Positions 32,771 to 45,400 of a DNA stretch of 64,000 nt are shown piece by piece. The first letter of the stretch is position 1. The number at the start of each line of letters is the position of its first letter. Source of the DNA: Manis javanica (taxonomy: Eukaryota > Chordata > Mammalia > Pholidota > Manidae). The stretch covers positions 43,652,001-43,716,000 of the forward strand of contig NC_133158.1 in NCBI RefSeq assembly GCF_040802235.1, in the 5' to 3' direction. The notes under the pieces were generated by a model. That model made no database searches. It was given only the letters and a program-made list of their open reading frames with translations, and was not told the origin of the DNA. A program made the translations under genes and the position numbers.

Positions 32771-33860
32771 ATTAAGGTTGAGTGGTGCTTTGCCCAGGGC
32801 TGGTGTGCAGTTAAGAATTTGTGAATCGAATGAGTGGATGGAGGAGCTGGATACGGGAACAGAAATCACAGCCATCACCTGCCTTCCTGGGCTGCATTTA
32901 GGAAAGACCAGTGAGTGGGCACTCGGCGTGAAAACCAGAGGACACTGGGCTGCGCGGCAGGACAGACGGGGCCGGCGCACGTGACCGCACGTGACCACCC
33001 GCAGCTGCAGAGCAATGGAGAGCACGCATCCCTGGCTCAGCTGGCCCTTCCTTGTATGCAGGGCCTGGCCATCTTGTGCCTGACTCTGGTAAAGCACCAT
33101 TTTGTTTCTGCCTCACCATTTGCTTTTCCTGTTATTTTGTGGAGGTGTGCTTCCTCCGCCTTTTGCATTTGGAGAGGCACCTGGAGCTGGGTAGAAGATG
33201 TGCTATGCCCAGGGGATGCACACACTTCTCATGAGACCCACCCCCACCAAGTGCTTCTCCTCAGTCTTAATTGCCCTGCCTCTGGGCATTCCATCTTGGA
33301 TCCTAAATTGGGGTGCATTCCAGCCCTGTGGGTCATTATTTTGCAAAGACGTGAAATTGGATTCATGCCCTTTTTAAAGCTCTTCTTTGAATATTATTAT
33401 GACTTCAACAACCATACAGAACGTTCAGGAAATGTTATACTGGCTTTTCAACAGTAATGTGAAAAGGGTTATATATTCAGAATTACTCAAAATATCAGCA
33501 ATTTTAATCAGGGTTGTTTTTTTTGCACCATCCAGAAAGCAAAATTAGGATTTCCTATGTTTGTATTCTGCAATGTATTTGAGTTAATTAAAAATTAGCC
33601 CGTGAAACTATAGAAATCTTTATAGTAGCAGCAAGGATTTGGAGGCTGCATTTCCCTACAGGCAAATGAACTGGACTTTTATGAGAGTAAATATGACATC
33701 TGAATCCAGCTGCACGTTTTATTAAAACTGCTAAAATCTCATGGTCACCTCTGCTTAGCTGTCAACCTTCCGGAATAGTCACCCTGGCCGTATCTTATTA
33801 GCAACCGGCAAGAAAAATCACTAAAAATAATCGACTGTTGAAATGATTATTTAAGCCTCT
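32771..33860. other. Upstream flank of the DSCAM promoter
   Basis: No gene recognised. The last 300 bases (about 33,560-33,860) are AT-rich and free of visible repeats, which could reflect promoter-proximal constraint. This is not shown by sequence alone. Confidence 0.4.
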
Positions 33861-34080
33861 AAGAATGCGTCCCGATGACTGTGCGTGACTGTGCGGTGGC
33901 CGCGCTCTCGCCGGTCCTGCCTCCAGTTCGGCTCCACTTCTCCGCTGCTGCTTTAAGACTGCAGAGCGCCCCAGCGGCCAGAGGCAGGGGAGGGGGCCCG
34001 CTCGCCTCCGCTCCGCTCGCTCGCTCAGCGCCCGCCCGCCCGCCGCCCGCCTCCCAGGCAGAGAGGTGAGCGAGGGATCA

Positions 34081-34086
34081 ATGTGA
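34081..34086 (+). promoter_or_regulatory. Minimal start-stop uORF (ATGTGA)
   Basis: ATG followed immediately by TGA. Such elements can stall initiating ribosomes. It is relevant only if transcription starts upstream of it. Confidence 0.4.
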
Positions 34087-34107
34087 TCCGGCCGCAGGAG
34101 AGGCACG

Positions 34108-34149
34108 ATGAGCCTGGCCGCCCGCCTGCTGCCTGGATGTGGAGGCTGA
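34108..34149 (+). promoter_or_regulatory. uORF of 13 codons
   Basis: The frame reads MSLAARLLPGCGG then TGA. The initiator context is cacgATGa, with G four bases upstream and C at -3, so moderate or weak. It overlaps the next uORF's start at 34,137 in another frame. Confidence 0.45.
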
Positions 34150-34205
34150 GCCTGGCGCACGGGAGGCCGCTCGCTGCGCATTCGGGCGCCGGCTGCCCGG
34201 GATGA
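34137..34205 (+). promoter_or_regulatory. uORF of 22 codons
   Basis: It starts MWRLSLAHG and ends with TGA at 34,203-34,205. Its stop overlaps the next ATG at 34,202 as ATGA, an arrangement that permits termination-reinitiation. Confidence 0.45.
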
Positions 34206-34261
34206 GCTCACGCCCGCGTCTGCCGCGCTGTGCACCTGCCGACCGGCGGGCGGCCCTCTGA
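34202..34261 (+). promoter_or_regulatory. uORF of 19 codons
   Basis: It starts MSSRPRLPRC and ends TGA at 34,259-34,261, about 285 nt upstream of the DSCAM start codon. Confidence 0.45.
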
Positions 34262-34417
34262 CCGACGGCGCCCCTGGGCTGCAGCCCCGTCGGCCCGCTC
34301 TGGCCGCGGCGTTGGGCGCGGCGCGCGGGAGCAGGTGTGCAGGAGCGCGGCGCGCGGCCAGCGCAGCCCTCGCCCCGGAGCCCGGCCGCGCCGCGTGCCG
34401 GGGCGGCTCGGCAGCAG

Positions 34418-34438
34418 CGGCGGCGGCGGCGGCGGCGG
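34418..34438 (+). repeat. (CGG)7 repeat in leader
   Basis: Seven perfect CGG units are followed by a gggcgggcgggcgg run to about 34,453. This lies in the 5' UTR and can form stable G-rich structure. Confidence 0.85.
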
Positions 34439-34545
34439 GCGGGCGGGCGGCGGCCCCCGGGCAGGTGGCGGGCGAGCCGAGCCGGGCGGAGCGCGGGGGG
34501 CGAGGCCGGCGCGTCGCTCGCGGGAGGCCGGGGAGCAGCAGGGGC

Positions 34546-34588
34546 ATGTGGATACTGGCTCTCTCCTTGTTCCAGAGCTTCGCGAATG
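34546..34588 (+). CDS. DSCAM: DSCAM coding exon 1 (signal peptide)
   Basis: ATG opens MWILALSLFQSFAN, which I recognise as the N-terminus of vertebrate DSCAM (Down syndrome cell adhesion molecule). DSCAM is a large transmembrane Ig/fibronectin-III receptor for homophilic adhesion, neuronal self-avoidance and netrin-linked guidance. The exon encodes only the signal peptide: a short hydrophobic core (ILALSLF) with a small-residue end. It ends with one base of the next codon (phase 1) at a consensus donor, G|GTGAGC (34,589). The remaining exons, Ig domains onward, are not in the window, as expected because intron 1 is very long. The start has G at -3 and no in-frame upstream ATG that fits better. 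Confidence 0.9.
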
Positions 34589-34648
34589 GTGAGCCTTTCG
34601 GTTTGTGATGAATTTCATTGCTTGTATTGACTGGAGTGTGTGTGTATG

Positions 34649-34662
34649 GGGGGGGGGGGGGG
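34649..34662 (+). repeat. Oligo-G tract just inside intron 1
   Basis: An uninterrupted run of about 14 G lies about 60 bp after the splice donor and follows a gtgtgtgtgt stretch. It could form a G-quadruplex in DNA or nascent RNA. Confidence 0.9.
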
Positions 34663-37600
34663 TAATCGGATGCGTGGGAGAAGTCTTTCCCTTTTCTCCC
34701 CTATCTGTGCTTAGAATTTCATGCTTGTATTCTTTTAAAAATATTTTTATTTTCTGGGGGGTGGAGAGGAGGCAATGAAGAGAGGCCGGGGGAAAATTGC
34801 TCTGTAATCATTTAAAGGCGCTTACCTAGCAAAGTGACAGCTCTGAGCTAACTCCAGTACCAGATAGCTACCTCATTCAGAATAAATCAGGTTTGGAGAG
34901 AGGAGGTGAGTCGGGAAGATCGCCACTTTGACACATTACAGCCTCAAAGGGACATGACATTCCAAGTGCAGGCAGGTGGAGGGGTCAATTAGGAGCGTTT
35001 GCTTTTAGATTTACAGCTCCTGAGCTTTTAAAACATGTGCTTCTAATTTTGCTACAATTCATCTCCAGCAGCAATGAAACCTTTAAGAAAGATCTGACCT
35101 CCCCACACCCCTTAGTACTACATATCCCTCACAGTCATTTATGTAAAAATATGCACTCATAAGCATTACATCATCTGAAATGCTGACAAATTTTTAAAAG
35201 CACCTGTATAGTTGTGAAAATGAAATCAGTGAATATTGTAAATAGCATTCTTTTCCTCATGCCCATCCAACATTATGTTTTGAAATGCTTATTCCTGGGT
35301 ATTTGCAAAGCTATTGCTCTTGACTGAATCAGACCCAGTTAATAAGTGTGACTGCACCTCAGTTTGCCTGTCATCGTGTAAATATGAACTTACATGTATG
35401 AATGGCTTCCTCTCATTTGGGAACCGGAAGGAACTGTCATCATTTGGCATTGCCTGGGAGTAGCTACAGCTTAAATTCCCATTTCAAATTGTGGAACACA
35501 AATCTGCATAAAATGTATGACTTGCTGACAGTTAAAATTAAACCATTAAGCAGAACCCCCTATCCAGAGGAGAGAGAGAAATTCAAAGAGAGAGAGAGGG
35601 AGAGAGAGACAGAGGGAGAGGGAGATGGAGGAAGGAAATCTCGCCCTTGTGAGAAAATACCAGAAGCCAAGGGGAGGCTCGAAGATTTTCCTGGAAGAAG
35701 CACAGGGAAGCTCTAAGTGTTAGCTGCATAGGAGTGTATTTTCTTCGCCTCTCTAGAAGGTACTTAAAGAATCAACACACCAGACAGACCAGAGGAAATG
35801 CATTAACTTTATAAAATTGAAAAAAAAGATAATTAAGAAAAGGTAGAGCTGAAAGAAGGAATCCCACAAATCAGCATTAAGATGATACTTTGCTCTCTAA
35901 TATAACCTAAAGCAAAGTGTTTGAAACTTTCATTCAGAGATTTCCTAGCAGGAAAGAATTGCAACAAGTTCTGACATGACACCCATCTTCCCCAGAGGGC
36001 ACTATACCTCTTCTGCAGCCTCGGGGGAACTTACCTTGGGGGATAGATCTGCTTTAGCTAATGTGTGGTGATGCATCAGGAAAGTCGGCCCTTTATGCTG
36101 CTCTGCTAATGTGAACCCAGAGAAAATGTAAAAATGCTCACATACATGTTCCAGTGCCACAAAGCCTTGACGGCCTGTCTCACCTGTCAGGGTGTACATG
36201 TCTGGACTTCTTGGAAAGGCCTGGATCATAGGATGGAATAAAATTTCCATCCTGTTGGGAAGTACGTATTTCACAATGACGACAGAGGCTGTGCTACTGC
36301 TTGTCAATCAATACCTATTTTACAGTTTCACAGTTACGTATGACAAAAATAGTATGGAAGAATATCTGTACAGTCTCTGATACAGAGATGCTATAAATGT
36401 ATGTGACTTCTTTTCTAAATCAGTTTTTCATCCTAAAATAATCATAAAGGAATCATGTATATTGAGAAAAGTAGAATAGTCCATGTGGGAAATATAATGC
36501 AAAACATATGTGTATATATAGTGAGTCCTGTGAGCGTTATCTTTTGTACACCTTTTTCAAGATCTTTCAAGTTGATTGATAATCACCAATATTGGTACTG
36601 TTGATGACTTTAGATACATTTCACAGTATAAGATATAGACTGTACCTGTAAATGAATATTTTACATTGCTGTATTATGTGTTCTTACCCCATCTACCAGA
36701 AGGCTATGGAACTCTCTTATATAAAAATGGCCTTCTCTTTATGTGACCAAGCATTAAAAGAAAAAAAAAAAAAGAAGGCCCGACTATAGAGCTTTGGGCT
36801 CTTTCATTTGTGGGAAAACTAGCTTTAAAGAACCTTTCAATGAATGATCAATGTATACTGTGCTAAGGATCATAAAATGCATAGTCATGTCAAATAAAAT
36901 AGGGGTCCAATTGGCAGTGCTGCCTGTTCAGAGGACCACATTTGAAAGATGTGAAATTAAATGGTTCCTGCCCATCTGAATGAGACTTAAAAAAATGTAG
37001 AAATATATTTTTTGTCAACAACTGACATATTGTGATCTACCTTAATTTTGAAAAATTCTTAATATGTGTGATAAGAGATTATGAATTCTAATGCCTAAAC
37101 TGATTACCACTGGGCCTCAAACATCAAAATGTCTGACATGACTTAAAAAAATCCATTTGTGAAAGATTATGCAGCTTGATATCTTGGGGTGCTAACAAAG
37201 TAAGCCCATGAAATATCTGCATTTTAACGGTATTTTTTCTACTGATGTAATGGGATGTACATTTATTTCTTAATAAAAGCATGGTTGCTGGATAGACTTA
37301 CAGACAGTATTTGGGGTGAAAAACAGAAGTCAGGGAGCCGTCCTTTCAGGGGTTAAACCCTTGAGTGAATTACCTCACCTGATCAGGTGCAGCCATGGTG
37401 TTTAAAGCAGCGGCTTGTTCTGCAATGTTCTGGAAATACTCATGGGAGACCTTCGGTTACAGTGCAAGGAAACGGGGTCCGTATATGTGCAGACACACGT
37501 CCCTGTATGTTTCCTCAGGATAGGATCATATTGCATTGTGCTTGACCACAATTTCTCTTGGTTTTAACCCTGCAGAGTATATTCTAGCTTGGAACTTTTG

Positions 37601-38690
37601 TTGAAAGCAAAGGTGGGCCTCCATATAAGCAGAATAATGAATAATGAGCAGATTCATTATATAGGATACGTTTTGCTAATATCCTTGCTTCTCTGCCTTT
37701 ACATGCACATGTGTCCCCGGCTCCATCTTTTCCCGAGCCCTGCAATCTTGACCTCTGCTGCTTTGCTCTTTTCAGGGAACTTGTGGAGATTAGTGAGTGT
37801 GAGGTGGTGGGAGAGAGAAGGGTGCTCATCAAAGAGAAAGTGGGGTGCTCAGTGCCTTGCGTGCATCACCAGTTCATCTTGACAAGGATTACATATTCCA
37901 AGCTTAGTATTTATTTCAGTTTAGAAGCAGACCTTTGTGAGTACAAAATAAATGCACCTTGAGGGCTTTCAAGATGATTTTTAATGCATGGAAATATATG
38001 TAAGTAAAAAAAATGCCATCAGGTGAATTATTTCAGGCCTCCTTCCTCCTCTCCCTCCCTATTTTCTTAAGCAGATTCAAATTCTCTCCCAGAATTTCAG
38101 GGTTCATCGAAAATTTCTAAGTCTCTTAAACTGTATGCTCCTGCAAGATGTCCTCTGTAGGACAACAAAAATGCCATGCAGACCTTTAATAAATGCCAGG
38201 CGATCCTTCTTCCCCTGCTGGACTCCCTCCTGGATGCCCTTTGGTGTGACCACAGTTGGTTCTGCCTCGGGGAATCAGTGACTCACTGGGCAGAACCAGG
38301 ACAACACCACACACTGGTAGGGAATCATTTTGACGGAAAAAAATTGCCTGTCTAAGTCCTTAATTCCTGGACCTCCATGTAGCTGTCCAAAGTGTTTTAT
38401 CATGGATGTGTCTGGAATGAGGTGCAGTTCGTATTTCCTAAAGAGACTTGATGCAATGTGCCCAGAAACTCCCGTAAAGGGGAGAGAGGGGGGTATAGAG
38501 GGAGGCGGAGGGAGGGAGATGGGGAAGGTCATTCTGTAGAGAGGGCCCAGGAACACTGCAAGAGTCCGGAAATTTGTGTTTCGAAACCAAAACGGTGGGT
38601 TTCTCAGTGGGTGCATTTCCATACCGTATGACACCCAAATTTCGCTCAATTAGCAGAACTGTACGGGTGAGATTATGAATGTGCTCATAA
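34663..38690. other. Intronic sequence, mostly unique
   Basis: No gene or young repeat recognised. It contains a purine (GA)n stretch at 35,569-35,636 and an oligo-A at about 36,760-36,775. Confidence 0.5.
35569..35636. repeat. (GA)n-rich simple sequence
   Basis: Interrupted gagaga/gggaga runs give a strongly purine-biased + strand. Confidence 0.85.
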
Positions 38691-38699
38691 ATAATTAAT

Positions 38700-39450
38700 A
38701 GGGAAACACTCGAGCTCTCGCATCGGGTTAGCAGCGCCCCGGGAGCCCCAGGCCGCCGCCCCCGAGCATGTCCCGGCCTTGGTCCGACAGGGCGGGCAGG
38801 TGTGGCTGGCGCGCGCCGAGTCTGGGCACTTTGGCGGCGGCCGCCCTGGAGGCGCGCTGGCTCCTGGGGACAGGCTCATCGGCGGCCCGGAGGGAAAGAG
38901 GTGGTGCTACCTGCACGTCAGTTGCATCCCTGTCACGGGACACTAGTGGGCGGCAAACCTCACTAGGCTGGCGCAGCGAGCCTGGGCAGAGCCGGCGGAG
39001 GCACCGCCCCCGAGGCTCGCGCGCCCGCCCGGGGCTCTCTGCCCCGTAGGCCCCGCGGACCGAGCGGCTGGAGGCTCGGCCGGGGGCGGGCCGCGTAGGG
39101 GGAGGGGCCGCCCAGCCTGGTGTCCGGTTTTACAGAGGGGACCACGCGTCCAGCCATGTTTTCCAATCGGAAAGGTGCAGAGAAAGGGAAAGAAGGTGTC
39201 TCTGAGGCTGGCGGGCCGGCGAGAGGGCCTCGCGACCCCCTTCGGAGCAGCCGGGCGGCCCAGGCGTGCGCCTCGCGGGGGTGGCGGCTGCCAGCAGCCC
39301 TGCGCCTGATTGGCTGACCTTTCAATGTCATTCCAGGAGGCGCCGCTGGCTTCCCCTGCCGCTGGGGACCCGGTGACGTTGCTGCTGGGCTGCAGTCCGG
39401 CCGCCTTGCGGCCAGCAAATTGGGCAGCACCTGCTCACCTGGCCCCGCGG
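38700..39450 (+). promoter_or_regulatory. Second CpG island within DSCAM intron 1
   Basis: GC- and CpG-rich DNA runs from about 38,725 to 39,450, flanked by AT-rich sequence. It contains GC boxes (ggggcggg at about 39,083; accgcccccg at about 39,002) and an inverted CCAAT box (attggctga at about 39,309). No known protein is encoded, and the open frames on both strands look like GC-driven chance. It may be an alternative promoter, a noncoding RNA promoter or a methylation-regulated element about 4 kb inside the gene. Confidence 0.6.
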
Positions 39451-42400
39451 TAACTTCACATTCCAGAGGGCTGGCTCAGCCAGCCTCATCTTATGGCTCC
39501 CGCCCCGTATTTATGTTCTTCAGTGTTTTGAAAATGCGAGAAAATTGCAAGTTGCATTTTCAGAGCCAAATTCGTGGGTTAAGATCAGACAGTGGGAATG
39601 GAAGATTCCAGCAACCCGCTGTGCAGTTCTGAATTCCCAGGGCGCAGCACACGGGGTGCCTTTTGCAGGTGCCATGCCATCCACCAGGGCAGCAGAAGGG
39701 AGCTCTGCCCCGTTAGTGCAGTAACCGGTTTTTGGTTTAGAAGTTAGATAGATTCTGACCAGGATGTTGGGAAGGGCTGCATTCAGAGACCTGCCCTCCA
39801 GATCAGATTCCTGCATTATCCTCTCTCCTAAGACCTTGGATGGGCCCCTGACAGTGTCTAGGGCAACGTGTAACCCTGTTATCGGGCACTTATTTGGCTA
39901 CTGGCTGCCTCCCTGAGACTTGTGTGATACTCGAGAGTGTCCTTAGACACGTGCAGACGCGTGCACGGAGTGGTGGCAACAGATGTTGGACTGCGTGGAA
40001 GAAGGGATCCATGAAAGAGCCCTCCTCCCTCCCTGGCCGCCCGCCTCTCTCTTACCCTTCCTTGCTGCGTCTGCTCCTTCTGGGCCCCAGTCTCTAATCC
40101 TAATGTACAAACTTCGGTGAGAAATGCTCTGGAGAAACGGTGAGGGTCCCTTGGCTCCTGTGATCTCATCCTAATACACTGACTTGGTGGCGGTTGAAGT
40201 ATTTATCGTCCAGAAATGCTGGGGCATTTTCTTTTACTTTCCAAAATGGACTTGTTTGGAGTGTGTGATGAAACGTCATCACAGTTACATTACGGTGACA
40301 CAGTTGCTCTGGGTGCTGTTCCTGAAGTGGATCAGGTTGGACTGAGATCACAGAAAGTAAGTTCATAAATGCCCAGACCTGTCGTTTTCAAGGGAATTTG
40401 CTAAGTGGTCCGATCTGAAAATCCTACACAATGTCTAATGCCCTGTTGCATTCTGAGATCCCAGTCAGAAGCATCAGACTGATACGTTATGCTTCCCTAG
40501 GGATTCCTGGGAACTCATTTCTTCATCGAAGAACCACCCAGGACATTAAAACAAAGCTCAGTTTCTGAGGCCTTCATCATCTTTAAAAGAAAAAAACACT
40601 TTACTATTTCCTTAAGTATCTTACTGATTTATTGGCTTTTCAGTATTCTTTTTTTCTTATTTTGCAGCAGAACCCTCATCAAAGTAACTTGAAAAGAATA
40701 CATTGTCACTGTTGAAATTTTTATTTTTATTCTAATACGAGAATCAGATTAGGTGTCTTTAGCTCACAATATTTATCATCATCTGACTTTTGGAGATCTG
40801 TATCTGTTCTATGCTGTCAATACTTCTGATATTTAAAAAATCATTCAATTGGATTAATTTTTGGTGTTTAAGCCCCTGTATCACGTGCATACATCCTGGC
40901 TTAACAGGGAGGATGAATGGTGTTGACAAGGTATATGTTGAGATAAGAGGAAGGTCCAAGGCCACTACATAGAGACAGAAGGACAGGGATTAATGAATCC
41001 CGCCTGCATCTCTATTTAAGTTATTTTTATGCAGAAGACAGTAAGATTTAAGAGTGAGCAAGCAGTCCTATTTATAGAAAGCTGTTTTTAAATACAGCCG
41101 CTGAGAGCGCAGAAGAAAGGATTGAAACGTGAGAGATCACTTCCATATGAAAGGCCGGCTTCCCCCAGCTTCCCAGCACCCTACAGAATTTGGGGAGGAG
41201 AAAAAAAAGGCATACCAACACTTGCTGAAATGTTGAGGAATCACTGGGTACTCTGCAGAATATTCTAGAAACACTCTCAGGGTTAAAGTTCCATGTCAGA
41301 CTTGAGAGATGAGGGTGAGGAGCTTTTATATATTTAATTTGGAAACTGGGTTTGGGTAGGTCTGAAGAGGGGATGCAATGTGAAGGAGGATGTGAAATGT
41401 GCAGCTATGCTACAAATATTTATTTGGCAATAAGTGTTGCCTTTCCTGAAGATATTCAACAGCAAAAAGTAGGAGAGCAGAATCCACATACATGTAGTAC
41501 TATATGTACTACACATACATATAGTAGAGCAATTGCTGAGAAAAGGGTGCAGATTTAGGAACTTGGGACTATCACAGTTTCCTCATGTTAACCAGAAACG
41601 AATTCTGGAGATTTCCACTGTGTTATATGCTCTTCTAATTGACCTGTGCAGATGGGGCAGGCAGTTGCCACAGGCTGCTGGATTGACATAAATGTTACTG
41701 GACAAAGAAAAAACACATTTGCTCTTAAAAAATGAAGTAGTTTTTCTTTCTAAGACTGCATCTGTTTGTTGTAACATTTTGGTTTTACTAGTCCCAAGTG
41801 GGCTTTATCTTCCATTAAGAGTGCAATCCCTGAATTTGTATGGAAATACTGCTGGTTTACAGGTTGGGAATTTGGACAAAAGCCAGTTCCTGACCTACCC
41901 CTGAACTTGAGGCTCTGAAAACCACTTGCCTTTTACCTTAATGAAAAACCATCTGTAAAATGGGTCATTTTCTAGCCAGTCTGGCCAGACTGCAGAATGG
42001 GCATGTTTGATAAGGTGGAGGAAAGAGCTTTGTGCCATTTAATTATGGATTTAGATTCTTGTGAGCCTTGGCTCTTTTTATATTAAATGAGGAATCAGAA
42101 AACTGTCTGTAGCTTAGTTTTATATAGAAGAGAAGCAGTTCTTCTTGCCCATTGTGCAAAAATACACTGAAAGTCAGTTTATAACTATCTCTAAACACCC
42201 AAACTCTCAAATTATGGAATGCTTCTGAAAAACAGCGGGGGCATGACATTCCCAGGGGAGAACCTGCTGACCTGGGGGACCCCAGGGGCCTTCTGCCCCC
42301 TCCTGGGGCCGCGAGGATGATCACTGTAAGCTGGGGTGAGAACTGACGGGGCAGGATGGGCTGCCTCAGGCACACAGGATTCTGACTTAGGTAGCCTGTA

Positions 42401-45400
42401 TCACACGCTGAGGAGCCATGCCATTTGAAGTGGCTGGGGGCAGTGGAGACCCCCATCGCTGATTTGGTTTCCTGATAGTGAGTAAAGCCTTGGTTTTCCC
42501 CCGGGTCCTGTGTTCTCACCCACGGCGTGAACTTCAGGGTGATGGCAGATTTTCTACAATTATATCCTAAGACAAAGGCAAAGTGTGAACATAATTAGAA
42601 GCACTGCGATTCCTTGTGTTTTTAAAGTGTATTCTCTTTCCTTCTACCTAAAGGATTTGAGCTATGCTGTGGAAACTTTTGAGTAAACATTCTTTCTCAT
42701 TAGAGAAACTTGAGATTCATTTCTTCTCTCCATGTGACGTGATTTGATCCTGGGTTCCCCTAGGACACTGAAAACCCCAAATCCCAGTCTGCTTAATTAC
42801 AGTGTTTATTTCTTAATATCAGCTGTAGAGCATTTTTAATAACTGATTTGTATCTGCCAGGGTAGAAATAACAAGGCTTTGTAACATTACATGTGAGGCT
42901 TCAGGGAGGAGCTGAGACCTCCCCTTCCCCCTCAACTACAACAGCACCGGGCTTTACTAGGGAAACGGGCAGCTTGACACTGTGATGAGGGTGCGGAGTT
43001 ATTTGTCACCTACTGGAGTGGTTCCTGCAGATGGTAGTCATCTGTCTAGTCCATTGGCCAGGAAAAAGCAAGTGCGTAAAAAATGCAAAAAGCTCTCTAG
43101 GGAACAGAATTCTTTTTTCATAAAGTATTCAGGTTGGTAGAACGGGAGTTAGCCATCTCTGGTACGTTGACATGATAGCAGAAAGCAAGTGGATGTGGAT
43201 CACCAGATGTGTGTGAGCATATGACTCACCATATCAAGAGATGTTAAATCTTTGGTGGCCGGTCTTTTACAATAGGCTGGATGCATATTTATATAGAAAC
43301 CTGGGTAGAAAAATTTTGACCTAGATGTGATCTTGGTATTTGTTTTGGGTAATTGCTTTGATTAGAGGGCAGCTCATCCATGCCTGTGGGTTTTCACATC
43401 GCAGCCAACCATTACTGCCCCCCCATATGTTGTTCTAATCACAAGAGACCCCTGGAACTCCCTGCTGCCCCCATTGCCCCATCACAGGGGACAGGAGTGT
43501 GAGAATATGCCGCCAGGTGTTGTGGTATCAGAGGCTCCGAGGCAACGGCAGGAAAGGTCATGGGACCGAGTGTGGAGGAGGGGGCTGCAGCAAGCCCCAC
43601 ATCGGGATGATAGGAACGCGAGAGATGGAGCCGGAAGGATACAGGCTGCTCTGGGCCACAGCCGTTGACACCCTGAACCCTGTTCTAGGTAATGAGTCTC
43701 TGTCTGGGCCTCCCCAGGTACGGACGGGTCCGGGCCACGGGTTCTCGATGCGCAGGTGGGCTGGGCCAGCAAGAAAGCAGTTCCGGGAATTTCCTGGAGA
43801 GCGTCCCGCTCATGAGCCTCCCCCTGGGGATTCTGGGGCAGAACCTTTCCGGAATGGGCCGTGGATTGTAAAGCCTCTCCTAATTCCGACAGGTACCTTT
43901 GTCCTCTTCCTCTCCAGCCCCACTGGGGCCCTTCAGCTTGATGTGCCCACGACTCACCTGACAGTTTGTACAGTTTGTATAGTTTCTCAGCTCTGAGCAC
44001 TAGAGTCTGGTTCTGCAGCCTTTGGCCTGGGAATCTGCATTGTTATTCTGATCTAGGTGTTCCATGATTCACCTTTGGGAAAACACACACTTGAAAAGGG
44101 GCTGCCTGGCCCCACTTTGAGGTAGAAGATCAGACTCATTGGAAAGCCGACCCGATAAAGTTTTAAGTGGATGCCAACACATCGTTTGGGGCACTCTGTA
44201 CTGGGTGGTGATTTATGTGTGGGGCTAGGTAATCACTGACTGCCATGAGGATCTGGACAGGTTTGGGGAGAGCTGGCACTGGGGTTGGTAACAAGGAAGA
44301 CCCTGAGCAGAGGAAGGTGTGATCCCAGCAGGGGCACTTCTAATTGGATGCTGGTGGCTTGAGGATCATCTCTATAATATCTAATATCTATGTCAATTAG
44401 CATCTAAATATATGTGTGTACATAAGGATATTATTCTGATACACATGTATACATGATATCCTCACACTGACCCCTTCTTTACCAGCAGCTGGAGACGTAG
44501 CAGAGAGGCCCTTTGAAACCTAAATGCAACAGTGCTGCTCCAGGGAAGAGGTCCATAGTGGGAAACCATTTGGGTTACTAAGTTGAATAAGCTGCAGAGA
44601 TGAGGAAGGGCAGAACAAGACCAGAAGGAGAGTAGATCTTTTTGCATCTGGAGGTTTTGCTTTGATGCCAACCCAGGAACATGGCACGTGCCTTCATCCA
44701 AAGAGCCGTGCACGGGCTCCTTCCAAAGCCACATAGAAGTGACTTGGGAATCATTTGCTCTTTGGGATTTCCTTGGCCTCTTCTTCCTTCTTTTAGGTAA
44801 ATCACCCCAAGTTGACTGTATTTATTATACAAAGTGTGTGTCGTTACCCTAAGTTGTCACAAAAAGAGTATTAGGACATACATGCACTTTAGACCTTGTC
44901 ACATAGATGCTAAAATTGAGGACAGTTATTAGCGGCAAAATAATCCTTTCAAAAGACCGTGTCCTTGATTTTTGAACTAAAATAGACTTGAATGTGTGGT
45001 TGGAAAGAGGCCTAAATACAGAACCTTAAAAAATATCTTTTTTATGTCCTAAGATCTTATTTTAGACAATATTAAAAATAGCTTTCCCTCCTAGGCATCT
45101 CAAGCAAGTTTGATATTAAAATGCTTTGGCGATTTTGCTGTGATCTACTACAGACATTTTTCAGAGTGGCTGTTTTGAGTTTTAGCTTTAGAAGAAGACA
45201 GTATGAAAGGCTTTGTAGGCTGACATGTACTTTCTGCTTACTCATAGCTACATACATCAGGGTAGGTTCTTTGCACCAGGAGGCTCCCATACCTGTGTTC
45301 CTTTAAAAGGGGGGTGCGGCATTGTGTTAAGAAGTCACAAGCTCTGCCGAGGGAGTTTGTAGAAGACAGAATCAGTTTAAAATAGCTCACAATTCCTCTC

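Larger units (their letters stand above)
33870..34620 (+). promoter_or_regulatory. DSCAM: DSCAM CpG-island promoter and 5' leader
   Basis: A dense CpG island starts abruptly after AT-rich DNA. It holds clustered GC boxes (34,031-34,053, cccgcccgcccgccgcccg), no TATA box at a sensible place, and ends just past coding exon 1. This is the usual architecture of a neuronal developmental gene with dispersed initiation. The transcription start cannot be fixed by eye. If the leader is about 500 nt, it would lie near 34,000-34,080. The island also covers the start of intron 1. Confidence 0.8.

Noticed and set aside
33798-34547. 249-codon open frame on the minus strand opposite the DSCAM leader
   Set aside because: It is Ala/Arg/Pro-rich and arises from GC-rich CpG-island composition. 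There is no domain, and it sits antisense to a known promoter and leader.
38685-39430. Possible coding exon in the second CpG island
   Set aside because: Frames on both strands are low-complexity GC-driven sequence without splice sites in a convincing arrangement or a known domain.
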